DNA of 64,000 nt from Streptomyces violaceusniger Tu 4113. GTDB taxonomy: Bacteria > Actinomycetota > Actinomycetes > Streptomycetales > Streptomycetaceae. The translations under genes were made by a program, and so were the position numbers. Under the pieces are notes generated by a model. That model made no database searches and was not told the origin of the DNA. It worked only from the letters and a program-made list of their open reading frames with translations. The DNA lies in NCBI RefSeq assembly GCF_000147815.2, contig NC_015957.1:2418001-2482000 (forward strand), written 5' to 3'. Shown here in pieces: positions 33,909 through 41,702 of this stretch. Every line of letters starts with the position of its first letter. The first letter of the stretch is position 1.

Positions 33909-34024
33909 TAGATTCGATGGAGGTTGCCGTTCCGTCACCCGGGCGTCGTGAGTACGTCATCCGCTCGTCGTGCGGTGGCCTCTTTACGGCATCACCATGC
34001 CGACCGAGAAAGGGACGTCTCCTC

Positions 34025-34741
34025 ATGCCTCATGTGCGCCACTGGCCGCGCCTGTCCGTCCTGCTGTTCCTGGCCGCGATCGCCCTGGGCCTGGTCGCCG
34101 CGCACACCTCGCTGATCCAGCCGCACGACCTGGCCGCGGACCGCACGATCCAGACCGACACCCGCACCGGGTGGCTCAACTCGGTGATGCTGGGCGTCAG
34201 CTACGTAGCCTCGCCGGTCGGCGGCCTGGTGATGCTGGCGCTGTGGTGCGGGTGGCTTCTGTTCGTCCGGCACCGCCCGGTCTCCGCCGTGTCCACCTTC
34301 CTGGTGGTCGCGGTCGGCTGGAACGCCTCGGAGATCGGCAAGCTGGTCGTCGCCCGCAACCGGCCCCCGGCGGTCTACTCCCTGGACCCCGAGATCGGTT
34401 CGAACAGCTTCCCCAGCGGCCATGTCGCCTTCACCGTCTCGGCGGTGACCGCCGCGTACTTCCTGGCCCGCGGTTCCCACCGGCAGCGGCCCGTCGGCGT
34501 CGCGGCCGTCGTGATCGTGGCGGTCATTGCCTTCTCCCGCCTCTACATCGGGGCGCACTATCCCACCGACGTGCTCGGCTCCGTACTCATCAGCGGTGCG
34601 GCCATCCTCTGCCTCACCGGCCTGTGGCACGCCTGGCTACTGCCCCGCCTGCACCTGGTGCCGTATCTCGCGCTCTTCGGCCCGGTGCCCGGCCCGGCAG
34701 TCGTGGCGGGCGGCGAGCGACACGTCGAGCCGGTCGCCTGA
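34025..34741 (+). CDS. PAP2-family lipid phosphatase
   Basis: 238 residues with an N-terminal helix and about five more membrane helices. All three phosphatase motifs are present: KLVVARNRP, SNSFPSGHV and SRLYIGAHYPTD, giving the catalytic His residues and the phosphate-binding Arg/Lys. Candidate substrates are undecaprenyl pyrophosphate or phosphatidyl phosphates on the outer face. AAAGGGA precedes ATG 34025. The BlaI box 117 bp upstream suggests induction together with dedA. Its 3' end overlaps the convergent M56 gene by 105 bp. Confidence 0.92.
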   Translation: MPHVRHWPRLSVLLFLAAIALGLVAAHTSLIQPHDLAADRTIQTDTRTGWLNSVMLGVSYVASPVGGLVMLALWCGWLLFVRHRPVSAVSTFLVVAVGWNASEIGKLVVARNRPPAVYSLDPEIGSNSFPSGHVAFTVSAVTAAYFLARGSHRQRPVGVAAVVIVAVIAFSRLYIGAHYPTDVLGSVLISGAAILCLTGLWHAWLLPRLHLVPYLALFGPVPGPAVVAGGERHVEPVA

Positions 34742-35713
34742 CCGGGCGGCCGTCCGGGCGACTGTGCGATCGGTGAACGGCTCGTGCGGCCCGTGGTGAG
34801 CCGATGGGCAGTGCGGGTACATCGCGCTCGCGAACATCTCGTCCGTCTCCACGGCGGCCTCCACCAGGCTGCCGCAGCACAGTGCCAGCAGCAGGCCGCC
34901 CGCGATCAGCGGCAGGCGCCGGGGGCGGAGGGCCGGGGCGAGCAGGGCCTTGACCCGGCGCGGGACCGGACCACCGTCGGCGGCCAGCACCCCGCGGTGG
35001 CGGCGGTCGCCGTTGGCGGCGAGCGCCGCGCGGGCGACGGCGCGGGCGACCACCGCACGGTCACCGGTCGCGGCCGCGGCCTCCTCGTCCGCCCAGCGTT
35101 CCAGGACGAACGCGCCGGCCGTGGCGAGGGGACGCAGTAGCGGGTTCACGGCCGCCGCGAGGCGCCAGGCGATCTGGAAGGCGTGGTGGCGGTAGCGCAG
35201 ATGGGCGCGTTCGTGGGCCAGCAGGGCCTGGCGCTCCGCGCCGTCGAGGGCGCGCAGCATGCCGCTGGATACCACGATCCGGCCGGGGGTCCCGGGCAGC
35301 GCGTACGCCTCCGGCACCGGGTCGTCGATCACGGCGAGCTCACCGGCGGGCAGCCGCCTGCAGTGCCGCCGCGCCATCAGCAGGTCCCGCAGATGTCTGC
35401 GGGCGGCGATGCCGAAGCAGAGGGCGCTCCCGGTCAGGGCGAGGCCGCAGACCACGGCCACGGCCGACCGTACGGGGTTCTCGGCCCGCAGCGCGGTGAC
35501 GGACCAGGGTCCCTGCTCGGCGACCTCCGGTATCTGCCCGACCCGGGTGAACGCGAGCAGCGCCAGCGCCCCCACCCATCCCCCGGCCATGACCAGCACG
35601 GCGCAGGTCAGGGCCCAGGCCGCCGGGCGGGGCGGCAGGTGGCGCGCCGCCCAGGGGGCGAGCACGGCGAGCAGCGCGCTGACCACGAAGGGGATGTAGA
35701 CGCTGAACCGCAT
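34637..35713 (-). CDS. M56-family membrane metallopeptidase (BlaR1-like)
   Basis: 358 residues from ATG 35713; GTG 35722, which overlaps the blaI stop by GTGA, is also possible. The N-terminal half has about three membrane helices (FVVSALLAVLAPWAA, LTCAVLVMAGGWVGALALLAF, AVAVVCGLALTGSALCFG). The peptidase domain follows with YALPGTPGRIVVSSGML and the zinc motif HERAH, then a last helix (LPLIAGGLLLALCCGSLVEAA). There is no penicillin-sensing domain, so it lacks the BlaR1 sensor. It presumably cleaves BlaI on an envelope signal. The last 35 residues are encoded opposite the PAP2 gene and look like a read-through tail. Confidence 0.88.
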   Translation of the reverse strand: MRFSVYIPFVVSALLAVLAPWAARHLPPRPAAWALTCAVLVMAGGWVGALALLAFTRVGQIPEVAEQGPWSVTALRAENPVRSAVAVVCGLALTGSALCFGIAARRHLRDLLMARRHCRRLPAGELAVIDDPVPEAYALPGTPGRIVVSSGMLRALDGAERQALLAHERAHLRYRHHAFQIAWRLAAAVNPLLRPLATAGAFVLERWADEEAAAATGDRAVVARAVARAALAANGDRRHRGVLAADGGPVPRRVKALLAPALRPRRLPLIAGGLLLALCCGSLVEAAVETDEMFASAMYPHCPSAHHGPHEPFTDRTVARTAARSGDRLDVSLAARHDCRAGHRAEEREIRHQVQAGQ

Positions 35714-35718
35714 CCGCT

Positions 35719-36117
35719 TCACGGCTCCCTGTGCTCGCCGTGATCGCCCAGCAGCCGCTGCAGCAGCCGCTCGTCGTCCGCCGACAGCTCGTCGACGAAC
35801 CGCGACAGCACCGCCTCGCGGTCCGAGCCGTGCTCCAGGAGCGAGCGCATCTGCCCGGCTGTGTGGGTGGCCTCGTCCCGGGCCGGCGCGAAGGCGTAGC
35901 CGCGGGCCGCCTTGTGCCGGGTCACCAGGCCCTTGTCCAGCAGCCGGGACAGGATCGTCAGCACCGTGGTGTACGCCAGGTCGCCGGGCAGCCGCTCGTT
36001 GACCTGCGCCGCCGTCAGCGGGCCGTCCGCCGCCCACAGCGCCGCGAGCACGCCGCTCTCCAGCTCTCCGGGCGCCCGCCTGCGGCCGTCGGTTCCACCG
36101 CGGTCTTCGCCACCCAT
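35719..36117 (-). CDS. blaI: BlaI/MecI-family repressor
   Basis: 132 residues: a winged helix at about 15-85 (LESGVLAALWAADGPLTAAQVNERL, AYTTVLTILSRLLDKGLVTRHKAARGYAFAPA) and a C-terminal dimerisation/cleavage part (LLEHGSDREAVLSRFVDEL). GAGGAGTGTGACGG precedes the ATG. It is the first gene of an operon with the M56 peptidase. Two operators upstream and one at 33896-33908 suggest autoregulation plus control of dedA, PAP2 and the glycosyltransferase operon. No beta-lactamase gene is present. Confidence 0.92.
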   Translation of the reverse strand: MGGEDRGGTDGRRRAPGELESGVLAALWAADGPLTAAQVNERLPGDLAYTTVLTILSRLLDKGLVTRHKAARGYAFAPARDEATHTAGQMRSLLEHGSDREAVLSRFVDELSADDERLLQRLLGDHGEHREP

Positions 36118-36151
36118 CCGTCACACTCCTCGGCCGAGTTCCGATTCGCCG

Positions 36152-36196
36152 CCGGTAGCTCCGGTAGCTCCGGTAGCTCCGGTAGCTCCGGTAGCC
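36152..36196. repeat. Five 9-bp repeats in the blaI leader
   Basis: CCGGTAGCT repeated five times (last copy altered) between the blaI operators and its start codon. It may set the leader length or fold; copy number could vary. Confidence 0.85.
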
Positions 36197-36217
36197 ACTC
36201 GGCGGCCACCAAATCTA

Positions 36218-36230
36218 CTACCCCTTGTAG
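36218..36230. promoter_or_regulatory. BlaI box, proximal to blaI
   Basis: CTACCCCTTGTAG, a CTACA-N3-TGTAG box with one mismatch, preceded by TA and followed by AA. Confidence 0.6.
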
Positions 36231-36262
36231 AAGAGTGGCCGCATCGACCACTCCACGAACTA

Positions 36263-36275
36263 CTACATGTTGTAG
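36263..36275. promoter_or_regulatory. BlaI box, proximal to the glycosyltransferase gene
   Basis: CTACATGTTGTAG, perfect 5-bp arms; with flanks it reads TACTACATGTTGTAGAG, close to the classical BlaI operator. It lies 71 bp before the divergent glycosyltransferase start. Confidence 0.72.
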
Positions 36276-36346
36276 AGTTTGGCTTCCGCCCCGCGCCGTC
36301 CGAGCGCATGAGGTGCGCTCGTCGACGTCCTGGAGGCTGATCGCTC

Positions 36347-37831
36347 GTGTGGTACCACAGCGGCTCGGTGGAGCTGTCGTCCCTCGGCGGCCCGGCTGAC
36401 CTCTCGGAATTCCCGGGACTTTCGTCGCCCGGTGGCCCGGTGGACCCCGGCGCGACCGGCGGCGTCGTCCCGGGTGCCCGGCGAGCGGGCCCGGGCGGGC
36501 GGATCGTGATCATCTCCGCGAGTGTCGGGGCCGGGCACGACGGCGCCGCCGCCGAACTCGCCGACCGCCTCTGCGCCTCCGGCTACGCAGTGGACCGGCT
36601 CGACTTCCTCGACCTGCTGCCGGCCCGCCTCGGCCGGGCGATCAGCGCCGGCTACCACCGGATACTGACCCACGCGCCGGGCGCCTACCAGCGGATCTAC
36701 GCCGCCACCGAGCGCGCCGGGGGCAGCGGCCCGGGGGCGCGCGCCCTGCTGCGCAGCGCGGAGCGGCGGACCCTTCAGGCGCTGCGCGCGGACACCCGAG
36801 CGGTGGTGTCCACCTACTTCGGCGCCAGCCAGGTCCTCGGAGCACTGCGGCTCAGAGGCCGGCTCGCCGTCCCGGCAATCACCTACCTCACCGACTTCTC
36901 CGTGCACCCCCTCTGGGTCGCCGCGGGCGTCGACTTCCACCTCGCCGCCCACGACATACCCGCCGCGCAGGCCCGCGCCCGCGGTGCCGCCCGCGTCCTG
37001 GCGACCGGGCCGGTCGTGGCCCCGCGCTTCAAGCCCGCCACCGACCGGGAGCGGCAGCAGGCACGCGCCCGCTTCGGACTGCCCCCGACGGCGCCGCTGG
37101 CCCTGCTGGTCGCCGGGTCCTGGGGCGTCGGCCCCATCCAGCAGGTGGCCTGCGAGATCCGGGCCACCGGCGCCGCGGTGCCGGTGGTGGTCTGCGGTCG
37201 CAACGAAACCCTGGCCGGGCGGCTGCGGGCGGCCGGCATCGAGCACGCCTACGGCTGGGTGAAGGACATGCCCGGCCTCATGCACGCCGCCGACGTCCTC
37301 GTCCAGAACGCGGGCGGGCTCACCTCGCTGGAAGCGTTCGCCGCCGGTCTGCCGGTGGCCAGCTACGGCTGCATACCCGGCCACGGCCATACCAACGCCG
37401 CCGCCCTGCACGACGCGGGCCTCGCCACCTGGGTACGCGAACCCGCCGACCTCAAGCCGGTCTTGACCGAGCTGCTGGACGGCCCGCTCGGCGAGAGCCG
37501 GCGCGCCGCCGGTCTCGCGCTGTTCGCCACCGCCCCGGACAGCGGACCGGTGGCGGCCATCCTCCGGGCGTGCGGCGCCGCCGCCCCAGATGCCGGCGAC
37601 ACTCCGCCGCCGTCCCGCCGCCTGTCCGTCCGGCGCAGCCGCCGCGCCGCACGACGGCTCGTCGTCACCGGCGCCCTGGCCACCGCGCTGTGGGGCACCG
37701 CCGTGGGCACCGGCATCGCCGCCACGCACAGCGGCGGCAGCGTCCGGCAGGTCATCGGCCACAGCCTTGACCACGGGGGCCACCGCCCGGACCTCGCCGC
37801 CCTGGCCTCGTCGGTGGAGGACCTGTTCTGA
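36347..37831 (+). CDS. MGDG-synthase-like glycosyltransferase with C-terminal membrane helix
   Basis: 494 residues; TGGAGG ten bases before GTG 36347 supports the start. Residues 45-210 match the MGDG-synthase N-terminal domain (IVIISASVGAGHDGAAAELADRL, SAGYHRILTHAPGAYQRIYA, AITYLTDFSVHPLWVAAGVD). The GT-B C-terminal domain follows (LLVAGSWGVGPIQQV, VCGRNETLAGRL, WVKDMPGLMHAADVLVQNAGGLTSLEAFAAGLPVASYG). A basic linker and one membrane helix (VVTGALATALWGTAVGTGI) close the protein. It probably glycosylates a lipid or lipid-linked acceptor at the inner face. Control by BlaI is inferred from the box upstream. Confidence 0.82.
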   Translation: MWYHSGSVELSSLGGPADLSEFPGLSSPGGPVDPGATGGVVPGARRAGPGGRIVIISASVGAGHDGAAAELADRLCASGYAVDRLDFLDLLPARLGRAISAGYHRILTHAPGAYQRIYAATERAGGSGPGARALLRSAERRTLQALRADTRAVVSTYFGASQVLGALRLRGRLAVPAITYLTDFSVHPLWVAAGVDFHLAAHDIPAAQARARGAARVLATGPVVAPRFKPATDRERQQARARFGLPPTAPLALLVAGSWGVGPIQQVACEIRATGAAVPVVVCGRNETLAGRLRAAGIEHAYGWVKDMPGLMHAADVLVQNAGGLTSLEAFAAGLPVASYGCIPGHGHTNAAALHDAGLATWVREPADLKPVLTELLDGPLGESRRAAGLALFATAPDSGPVAAILRACGAAAPDAGDTPPPSRRLSVRRSRRAARRLVVTGALATALWGTAVGTGIAATHSGGSVRQVIGHSLDHGGHRPDLAALASSVEDLF

Positions 37832-37917
37832 TGACCACGCCCCATACGCCCCGTCTTGCCCGCAGAGCCCATACCGCCGTCTGCCCGGCCTTGTCGGGGC
37901 AGGACCTGCTCCGATGA
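37831..37917 (+). CDS. 28-residue coupling ORF between glycosyltransferase and deacetylase
   Basis: ATG 37831 overlaps the glycosyltransferase stop by one base (TGATG) and the stop TGA 37915-37917 overlaps the deacetylase start (ATGA). Its beginning, MTTPHTPRLARRAH, resembles the deacetylase N-terminus MTTARLARTSRA, and the block GACCTG.TC.GATGACCAC occurs at both starts, so it looks like a duplicated 5' end. It could pass ribosomes on to the deacetylase. The peptide itself has no recognisable function. Confidence 0.4.
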   Translation: MTTPHTPRLARRAHTAVCPALSGQDLLR

Positions 37918-38723
37918 CCACAGCCCGCCTCGCCCGTACGAGCCGTGCTCTCGCCTGTGCCGCGCTGCCCGCGCTCGCTATCGCGTACGCCGCCCCGGTC
38001 GTCTACACCTTCGGGCCGCTGCGCAACCGCCTCATGCCGCGCCTGTCCGGACGCGGCCGCGCCGACCACGTCGCCCTGACCTTCGACGACGGTCCCGACC
38101 CGCTGTCCACCCCGTTCTTCCTGCGCCTGCTGGAGGAGCGCGGGATCCGCGCCACCTTCTTCCTGCTGGGCTCCGCCGCCTCCCGTACGCCGGGCCTGGT
38201 AAGGGAGATGGCCGCCGCCGGGCACGAGATCGCCATCCACGGCTGGGCGCACCGGCCGCTGCTGCTGCGCGGCCCGCGCTCCACCTACGACGATCTCGCT
38301 CGCGCCCGCGACAGCGTCGGCGACATCACCGGACGGCCGCCGCTGCTCTTCCGGCCGCCGTACGGGGTGATGACCACCGGCGCGCACCTGTCCGCCCGCC
38401 GCCTCGGCCTCACCCCCATGCTGTGGACCTGCTGGGGCGAGGACTGGACCTCCCGGGCGACCCCGGACTCCGTCCACCGCACCGTCACGGCCGACCTCGA
38501 CGGCGGCGGCACGATCCTCCTCCACGACTCCGACTGCACCTCCGCCCCCGGCTCCTGGCACAACACCCTCGGCGCACTGCCCCGCCTCCTGGACACCTGC
38601 GAGGAGTACGGCCTGCGCGTCGGCCCGCTGAGCGACCACGGCATACGAGCCTCCCCCACGACGCCCTGGCCGGTCCTGCGGCCAGTACACCGACCGGCCG
38701 CTTCCCGCCGCGCGGGCCGCTGA
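37914..38723 (+). CDS. Polysaccharide deacetylase (NodB domain), membrane anchored
   Basis: 269 residues. An N-terminal hydrophobic helix (LACAALPALAIAYAAPVVYTF) acts as anchor or signal. The NodB domain shows all family motifs: LTFDDGPDPLSTP (catalytic and metal Asp), EIAIHGWAHRPL (H-x3-H metal site), FRPPYGVM, and LLHDSD near the end. It should remove acetyl groups from an envelope glycan outside the membrane. It is cotranscribed with the glycosyltransferase, so the pair probably builds or edits one glycolipid or glycan under BlaI control. Confidence 0.9.
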   Translation: MTTARLARTSRALACAALPALAIAYAAPVVYTFGPLRNRLMPRLSGRGRADHVALTFDDGPDPLSTPFFLRLLEERGIRATFFLLGSAASRTPGLVREMAAAGHEIAIHGWAHRPLLLRGPRSTYDDLARARDSVGDITGRPPLLFRPPYGVMTTGAHLSARRLGLTPMLWTCWGEDWTSRATPDSVHRTVTADLDGGGTILLHDSDCTSAPGSWHNTLGALPRLLDTCEEYGLRVGPLSDHGIRASPTTPWPVLRPVHRPAASRRAGR

Positions 38724-38893
38724 TCCGGCTGGACACCATGTCCGTCACCACCGGTTCCGCGCCCCGGCCACCCGGTCGACCAGCCTGCGACCTCCGGCGT
38801 CACCCGCCCCGACAGACCCACGGTGCGCACCGCCGTGCCATCCCATCGCGGCGCACACGTCTCGTAGACGAAGGAAAGGCAGGAGCCGGCCCA

Positions 38894-38950
38894 GTGGAGA
38901 TCTCCTTCCTGATCCACGACGTCTACGGGATCGGCAGCACCATTCGCGCG
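38894..38950 (+). pseudogene. N-terminal remnant of a family 4 glycosyltransferase
   Basis: GTG 38894 with AGGCAGGAG upstream opens EISFLIHDVYGIGSTIRA, the conserved start of Streptomyces GT4-type proteins (EISFL.HDVYGIGGTIR). After 19 codons the homology ends abruptly at a junction with an M56 fragment on the opposite strand. Confidence 0.6.
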
Positions 38951-39205
38951 TTCGATGGCGCAGGTGACGGCGGTGGCGAGCGGGCGTAGCAGGGGGTAGG
39001 CGGCAGCGCCCAGTTGGGCCAGGGCGACGAAGGCGTGGTGGTGGGCCGCGAGGTGGGCGCGTTCGTGGGCGAGCAGGATGTCGTGCTCGGTGGCGTCCAG
39101 TCCAGGGTGTGGAGCATCCCGGTGGAGACGACGACACGGCCGGGCAGTCCGGGCAGGGCGAAGGCGTCCGTCCGGGGCCTCGTGGTCGACGATGACGCAC
39201 CCAGC
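38948..39205 (-). pseudogene. M56 peptidase fragment with two small duplications
   Basis: The minus strand reads VIVDHEAPD, DAFALPGLPGRVVVSTGMLHTLD and DATEHDILLAHERAHLAAHHH, then LLRPLATAVTCAIER, the central M56 domain with HExxH intact. The frame breaks twice, at a GGAC duplication (about 39170) and a TGGAC duplication (about 39100); removing these 4 and 5 bases restores one frame. Both ends of the gene are missing. It is related to, but not a copy of, the M56 gene at 34637-35713. Confidence 0.7.
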
Positions 39206-39279
39206 CGCGTGGGCTTCTTCCAGGAAGCCTCCCTGGCCCACGAGACCGCCCGCGCCCTGCGCGACATGGGTAGCCGCTG

Positions 39280-39420
39280 GACGCGGAGATCCACTTCCAG
39301 CGCAGCGTCGCCACCCGCCGCCAGCGATACGCCCGCACCCACAGCGTGACCCTCGGCTACCTCGGCGCCGTCCAGGTCCAACAGGGACGCTTCGACGAGG
39401 CGACCCGCCAGGTTCGCCCC
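39280..39420 (+). pseudogene. C-terminal remnant of a TPR-type XRE regulator
   Basis: The plus strand reads DAEIHFQRSVATRRQRYART, then HSVTLGYLGAVQVQQGRFDEAT. This TPR segment is typical of Streptomyces XRE/TPR regulators. Start and end are both missing. It completes a scar of three unrelated fragments within 550 bp (38894-39420). Confidence 0.6.
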
Positions 39421-39460
39421 GGCGATGTGAGATTCCGTGATACATGAGAGGGTCGGACGG

Positions 39461-40753
39461 GTGAGCGAGACACCACCGAACACCCTGCAATACCGCCTTG
39501 ACGGGCCGGCAGACGCACCTGTCCTGGCCTTGGGTCCCTCACTGGGTACCACATGGCACATGTGGGACCGCCAGATACCCGAGCTCTCCCGCCACTGGCG
39601 CGTCCTCCGCTTCGACCTGCCCGGCCACGGCGGCGCGCCCGCCCATCCGGCCCCGTCCGTGGCCGAGCTCGCCGCCCGGCTGCTGGCCACCCTCGACGAG
39701 CTCGAGGTCGAGCGCTTCGGCTACGCGGGCTGTTCGATCGGCGGGGCCATCGGCGCCGAACTCGCCCTCCGACATCCCCATAGAGTGGGCTCACTCGCCC
39801 TCGTCTCCGCCTCCCCGCGCTTCGGCACCGCCGACTCCTTCCGGCAGCGCGGCGTCGTGGTCCGCACCAACGGCCTCGACCCGATCGCCCGCGCCACCCC
39901 CGAGCGCTGGTTCACGCCCGCCTTCGCCGCCTCGCAGCCCGCCATCGTCGACTGGGCCGTCCAGATGGTCCGCACCACCGACCCCGGCTGCTACATCGCC
40001 GCCTGCGAGGCCCTCGCCGCCTTCGACATCCGCGCCGAACTGGGCCGGATCGGCATCCCCACCCTCGTGGTGGCCGGCGCCGACGACCAGGTCACCCCGG
40101 CCGCCGACGCCCGCGTCATGGTCGCCGGCATCGCCGACGCCCGGCTCGCGCTCGTCCCCGGCGCCTCCCATCTCACCCCCGTCGAACAGCCGATGGCCGT
40201 CACCGATCTGCTGGTGCGCCACTTCTCCAGCTCCTGGCAGTCCCCGGACCACCCGACCGGGATGACCGCGATCCCCGCGCCCCCGGTCAAGCCCGTGCTC
40301 TCCCCGGTACCGCCCGGCGCCGAGCTCGTCGAATACGGCCACAATGTGCCCGAGCCGCTGCTGGACGCCCGCTCCGACGCGTACGACCAGGGCATCAAGG
40401 TGCGCCGCGAGGTGCTCGGCGACGCCCATGTGGACCGCGCGCAGTCCCTGACCGACGAGTTCACCGGCGACTTCCAGGACTTCATCACCCGCTACGCGTG
40501 GGGCGAGGTGTGGACCCGGCCCGGAATCGACCGGCGCACCCGCAGCGTGGTCACCCTCACCGCCCTCGCCGCCCGCGGCCACCTCGACGAACTCGCCTTC
40601 CACACCCGCGCCGCGCTGCGCAACGGGCTGACCCCCACCGAGATCAAGGAGGTGCTGCTGCACACCGGCGTCTACTGCGGGGTGCCGACCGCCAACTCTG
40701 CCTTCGCCGTGGCCCAGCGGATCATCCGCGAGGAGACAAGCCCGGAGGGCTGA
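39461..40753 (+). CDS. pcaL: Bifunctional 3-oxoadipate enol-lactonase / 4-carboxymuconolactone decarboxylase
   Basis: 430 residues from GTG 39461, with GAGAGGG eight bases upstream. Residues 8-265 are an alpha/beta hydrolase (PcaD) with nucleophile Ser in AGCSIGGAIG, a later Asp in VVAGADDQVTP and His in GASHLTP. Residues 305-425 are a carboxymuconolactone decarboxylase (PcaC: GIKVRREVLGDAHVDRAQ, ALAARGHLDELAFHTRAAL). The fusion performs two consecutive steps of the protocatechuate branch of the beta-ketoadipate pathway. No other pca gene is in the window, so it appears alone next to a rearrangement scar. Confidence 0.9.
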   Translation: MSETPPNTLQYRLDGPADAPVLALGPSLGTTWHMWDRQIPELSRHWRVLRFDLPGHGGAPAHPAPSVAELAARLLATLDELEVERFGYAGCSIGGAIGAELALRHPHRVGSLALVSASPRFGTADSFRQRGVVVRTNGLDPIARATPERWFTPAFAASQPAIVDWAVQMVRTTDPGCYIAACEALAAFDIRAELGRIGIPTLVVAGADDQVTPAADARVMVAGIADARLALVPGASHLTPVEQPMAVTDLLVRHFSSSWQSPDHPTGMTAIPAPPVKPVLSPVPPGAELVEYGHNVPEPLLDARSDAYDQGIKVRREVLGDAHVDRAQSLTDEFTGDFQDFITRYAWGEVWTRPGIDRRTRSVVTLTALAARGHLDELAFHTRAALRNGLTPTEIKEVLLHTGVYCGVPTANSAFAVAQRIIREETSPEG

Positions 40754-40850
40754 GCGCTCCGCTGGAAGTGCCCCGACATGCCGTCGATCGTCTGCGGCGC
40801 CGTCGTGGCCGAGCGCGCCCACGCGGCGGAACCGCCCATCGACACAGTCC

Positions 40851-40869
40851 CGCGCCCCTTCAGGGCGCG
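40851..40869. terminator. Hairpin between pcaL and the MBL-fold gene
   Basis: CGCGCCC (40851-40857) and GGGCGCG (40863-40869) around a 5-base loop, about 100 bp past pcaL. Confidence 0.4.
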
Positions 40870-40946
40870 TTCGAACCGCAGCCGACTTCCGCCGATCTGC
40901 TGAGTGCCGATCCGCTTAGCACGGCCACGGGGCCCGCGGGAGCACA

Positions 40947-41603
40947 ATGATCTCCATGAAGCTCACCAAGAAGGGCCATGCCTGCGTCCGGATCGAGAAG
41001 GACGGGCAGGCGCTCGTCATCGACCCCGGGACCTTCAGCGAAGAGGACGCCGCGGTCGGCGCGGACGCGATCCTGGTCACCCACGAGCACTTCGACCACT
41101 TCAACGAGGAGCGGCTGCGCACGGCGCTCGACGCCAACCCCGCCGCCCACATCTGGACGCTCTCCAGCGTCTCCGGCCAGATCTCGGCGGCGTTCCCCGG
41201 GCGGGTGCACACCGTCGGCGAGGGCGACACCTTCACCGCCGCCGGATTCGACCTCGAGGTGCACGGCCAGTTGCACGCCGTCATCCACCCCGACATCCCG
41301 CAGATCACCAATGTGGGCTACCTCGTGGACGGCACGCTCTTCCACCCCGGCGACGCGCTCACCGTCCCCGTCGGACGGCAGGTGGACACGCTGATGCTGC
41401 CGGTGCACGCCCCCTGGAACAAGCTCGCCGAGGTCCTCGACTACGTCCGCGCGGTCGACCCGCGCCGGGCCGTCGACATCCACGACGCCCTGCTGTCCGA
41501 CCTCGCGCACATGGTCTACGGCCGCATGCTCGGCCCCGAGGGACCGGGCACGGGCGGCGCCGAGCACCTGCGGCTGACGCCGGGCGAATCCCTCACCCTC
41601 TGA
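40947..41603 (+). CDS. MBL-fold metallohydrolase
   Basis: 218 residues. The metal motif is THEHFDHFN (HxHxDH); a His lies in LHAVIHPDIPQ and the bridging Asp in FHPGDAL. It belongs to the compact L-ascorbate-lactonase-like (UlaG/YtnP-type) group without a detectable second domain. Substrate unknown. GGGAG lies four bases before ATG 40947; ATG 40956 is an alternative. It is followed by exonuclease III on the same strand, 99 bp away. Confidence 0.85.
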   Translation: MISMKLTKKGHACVRIEKDGQALVIDPGTFSEEDAAVGADAILVTHEHFDHFNEERLRTALDANPAAHIWTLSSVSGQISAAFPGRVHTVGEGDTFTAAGFDLEVHGQLHAVIHPDIPQITNVGYLVDGTLFHPGDALTVPVGRQVDTLMLPVHAPWNKLAEVLDYVRAVDPRRAVDIHDALLSDLAHMVYGRMLGPEGPGTGGAEHLRLTPGESLTL

Positions 41604-41702
41604 GGACCGGGGTCCGGCGACCGGTGAGGGCCGGACTCGGCCGAGACCGGCGCCCTGTGCGGGCCGGGGGGGCTGTCATAGCCGGGATGTAGGTTGTCCC
41701 CT

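Noticed and set aside
34637..36117. Beta-lactam resistance locus (BlaI-BlaR1)
   Set aside because: The M56 protein lacks the penicillin-binding sensor domain and there is no beta-lactamase gene; the neighbours are envelope-lipid genes.
36152..36196. Possible CRISPR-like array
   Set aside because: The units are 9 bp and contiguous without spacers; a simple tandem repeat. No cas genes in the window.
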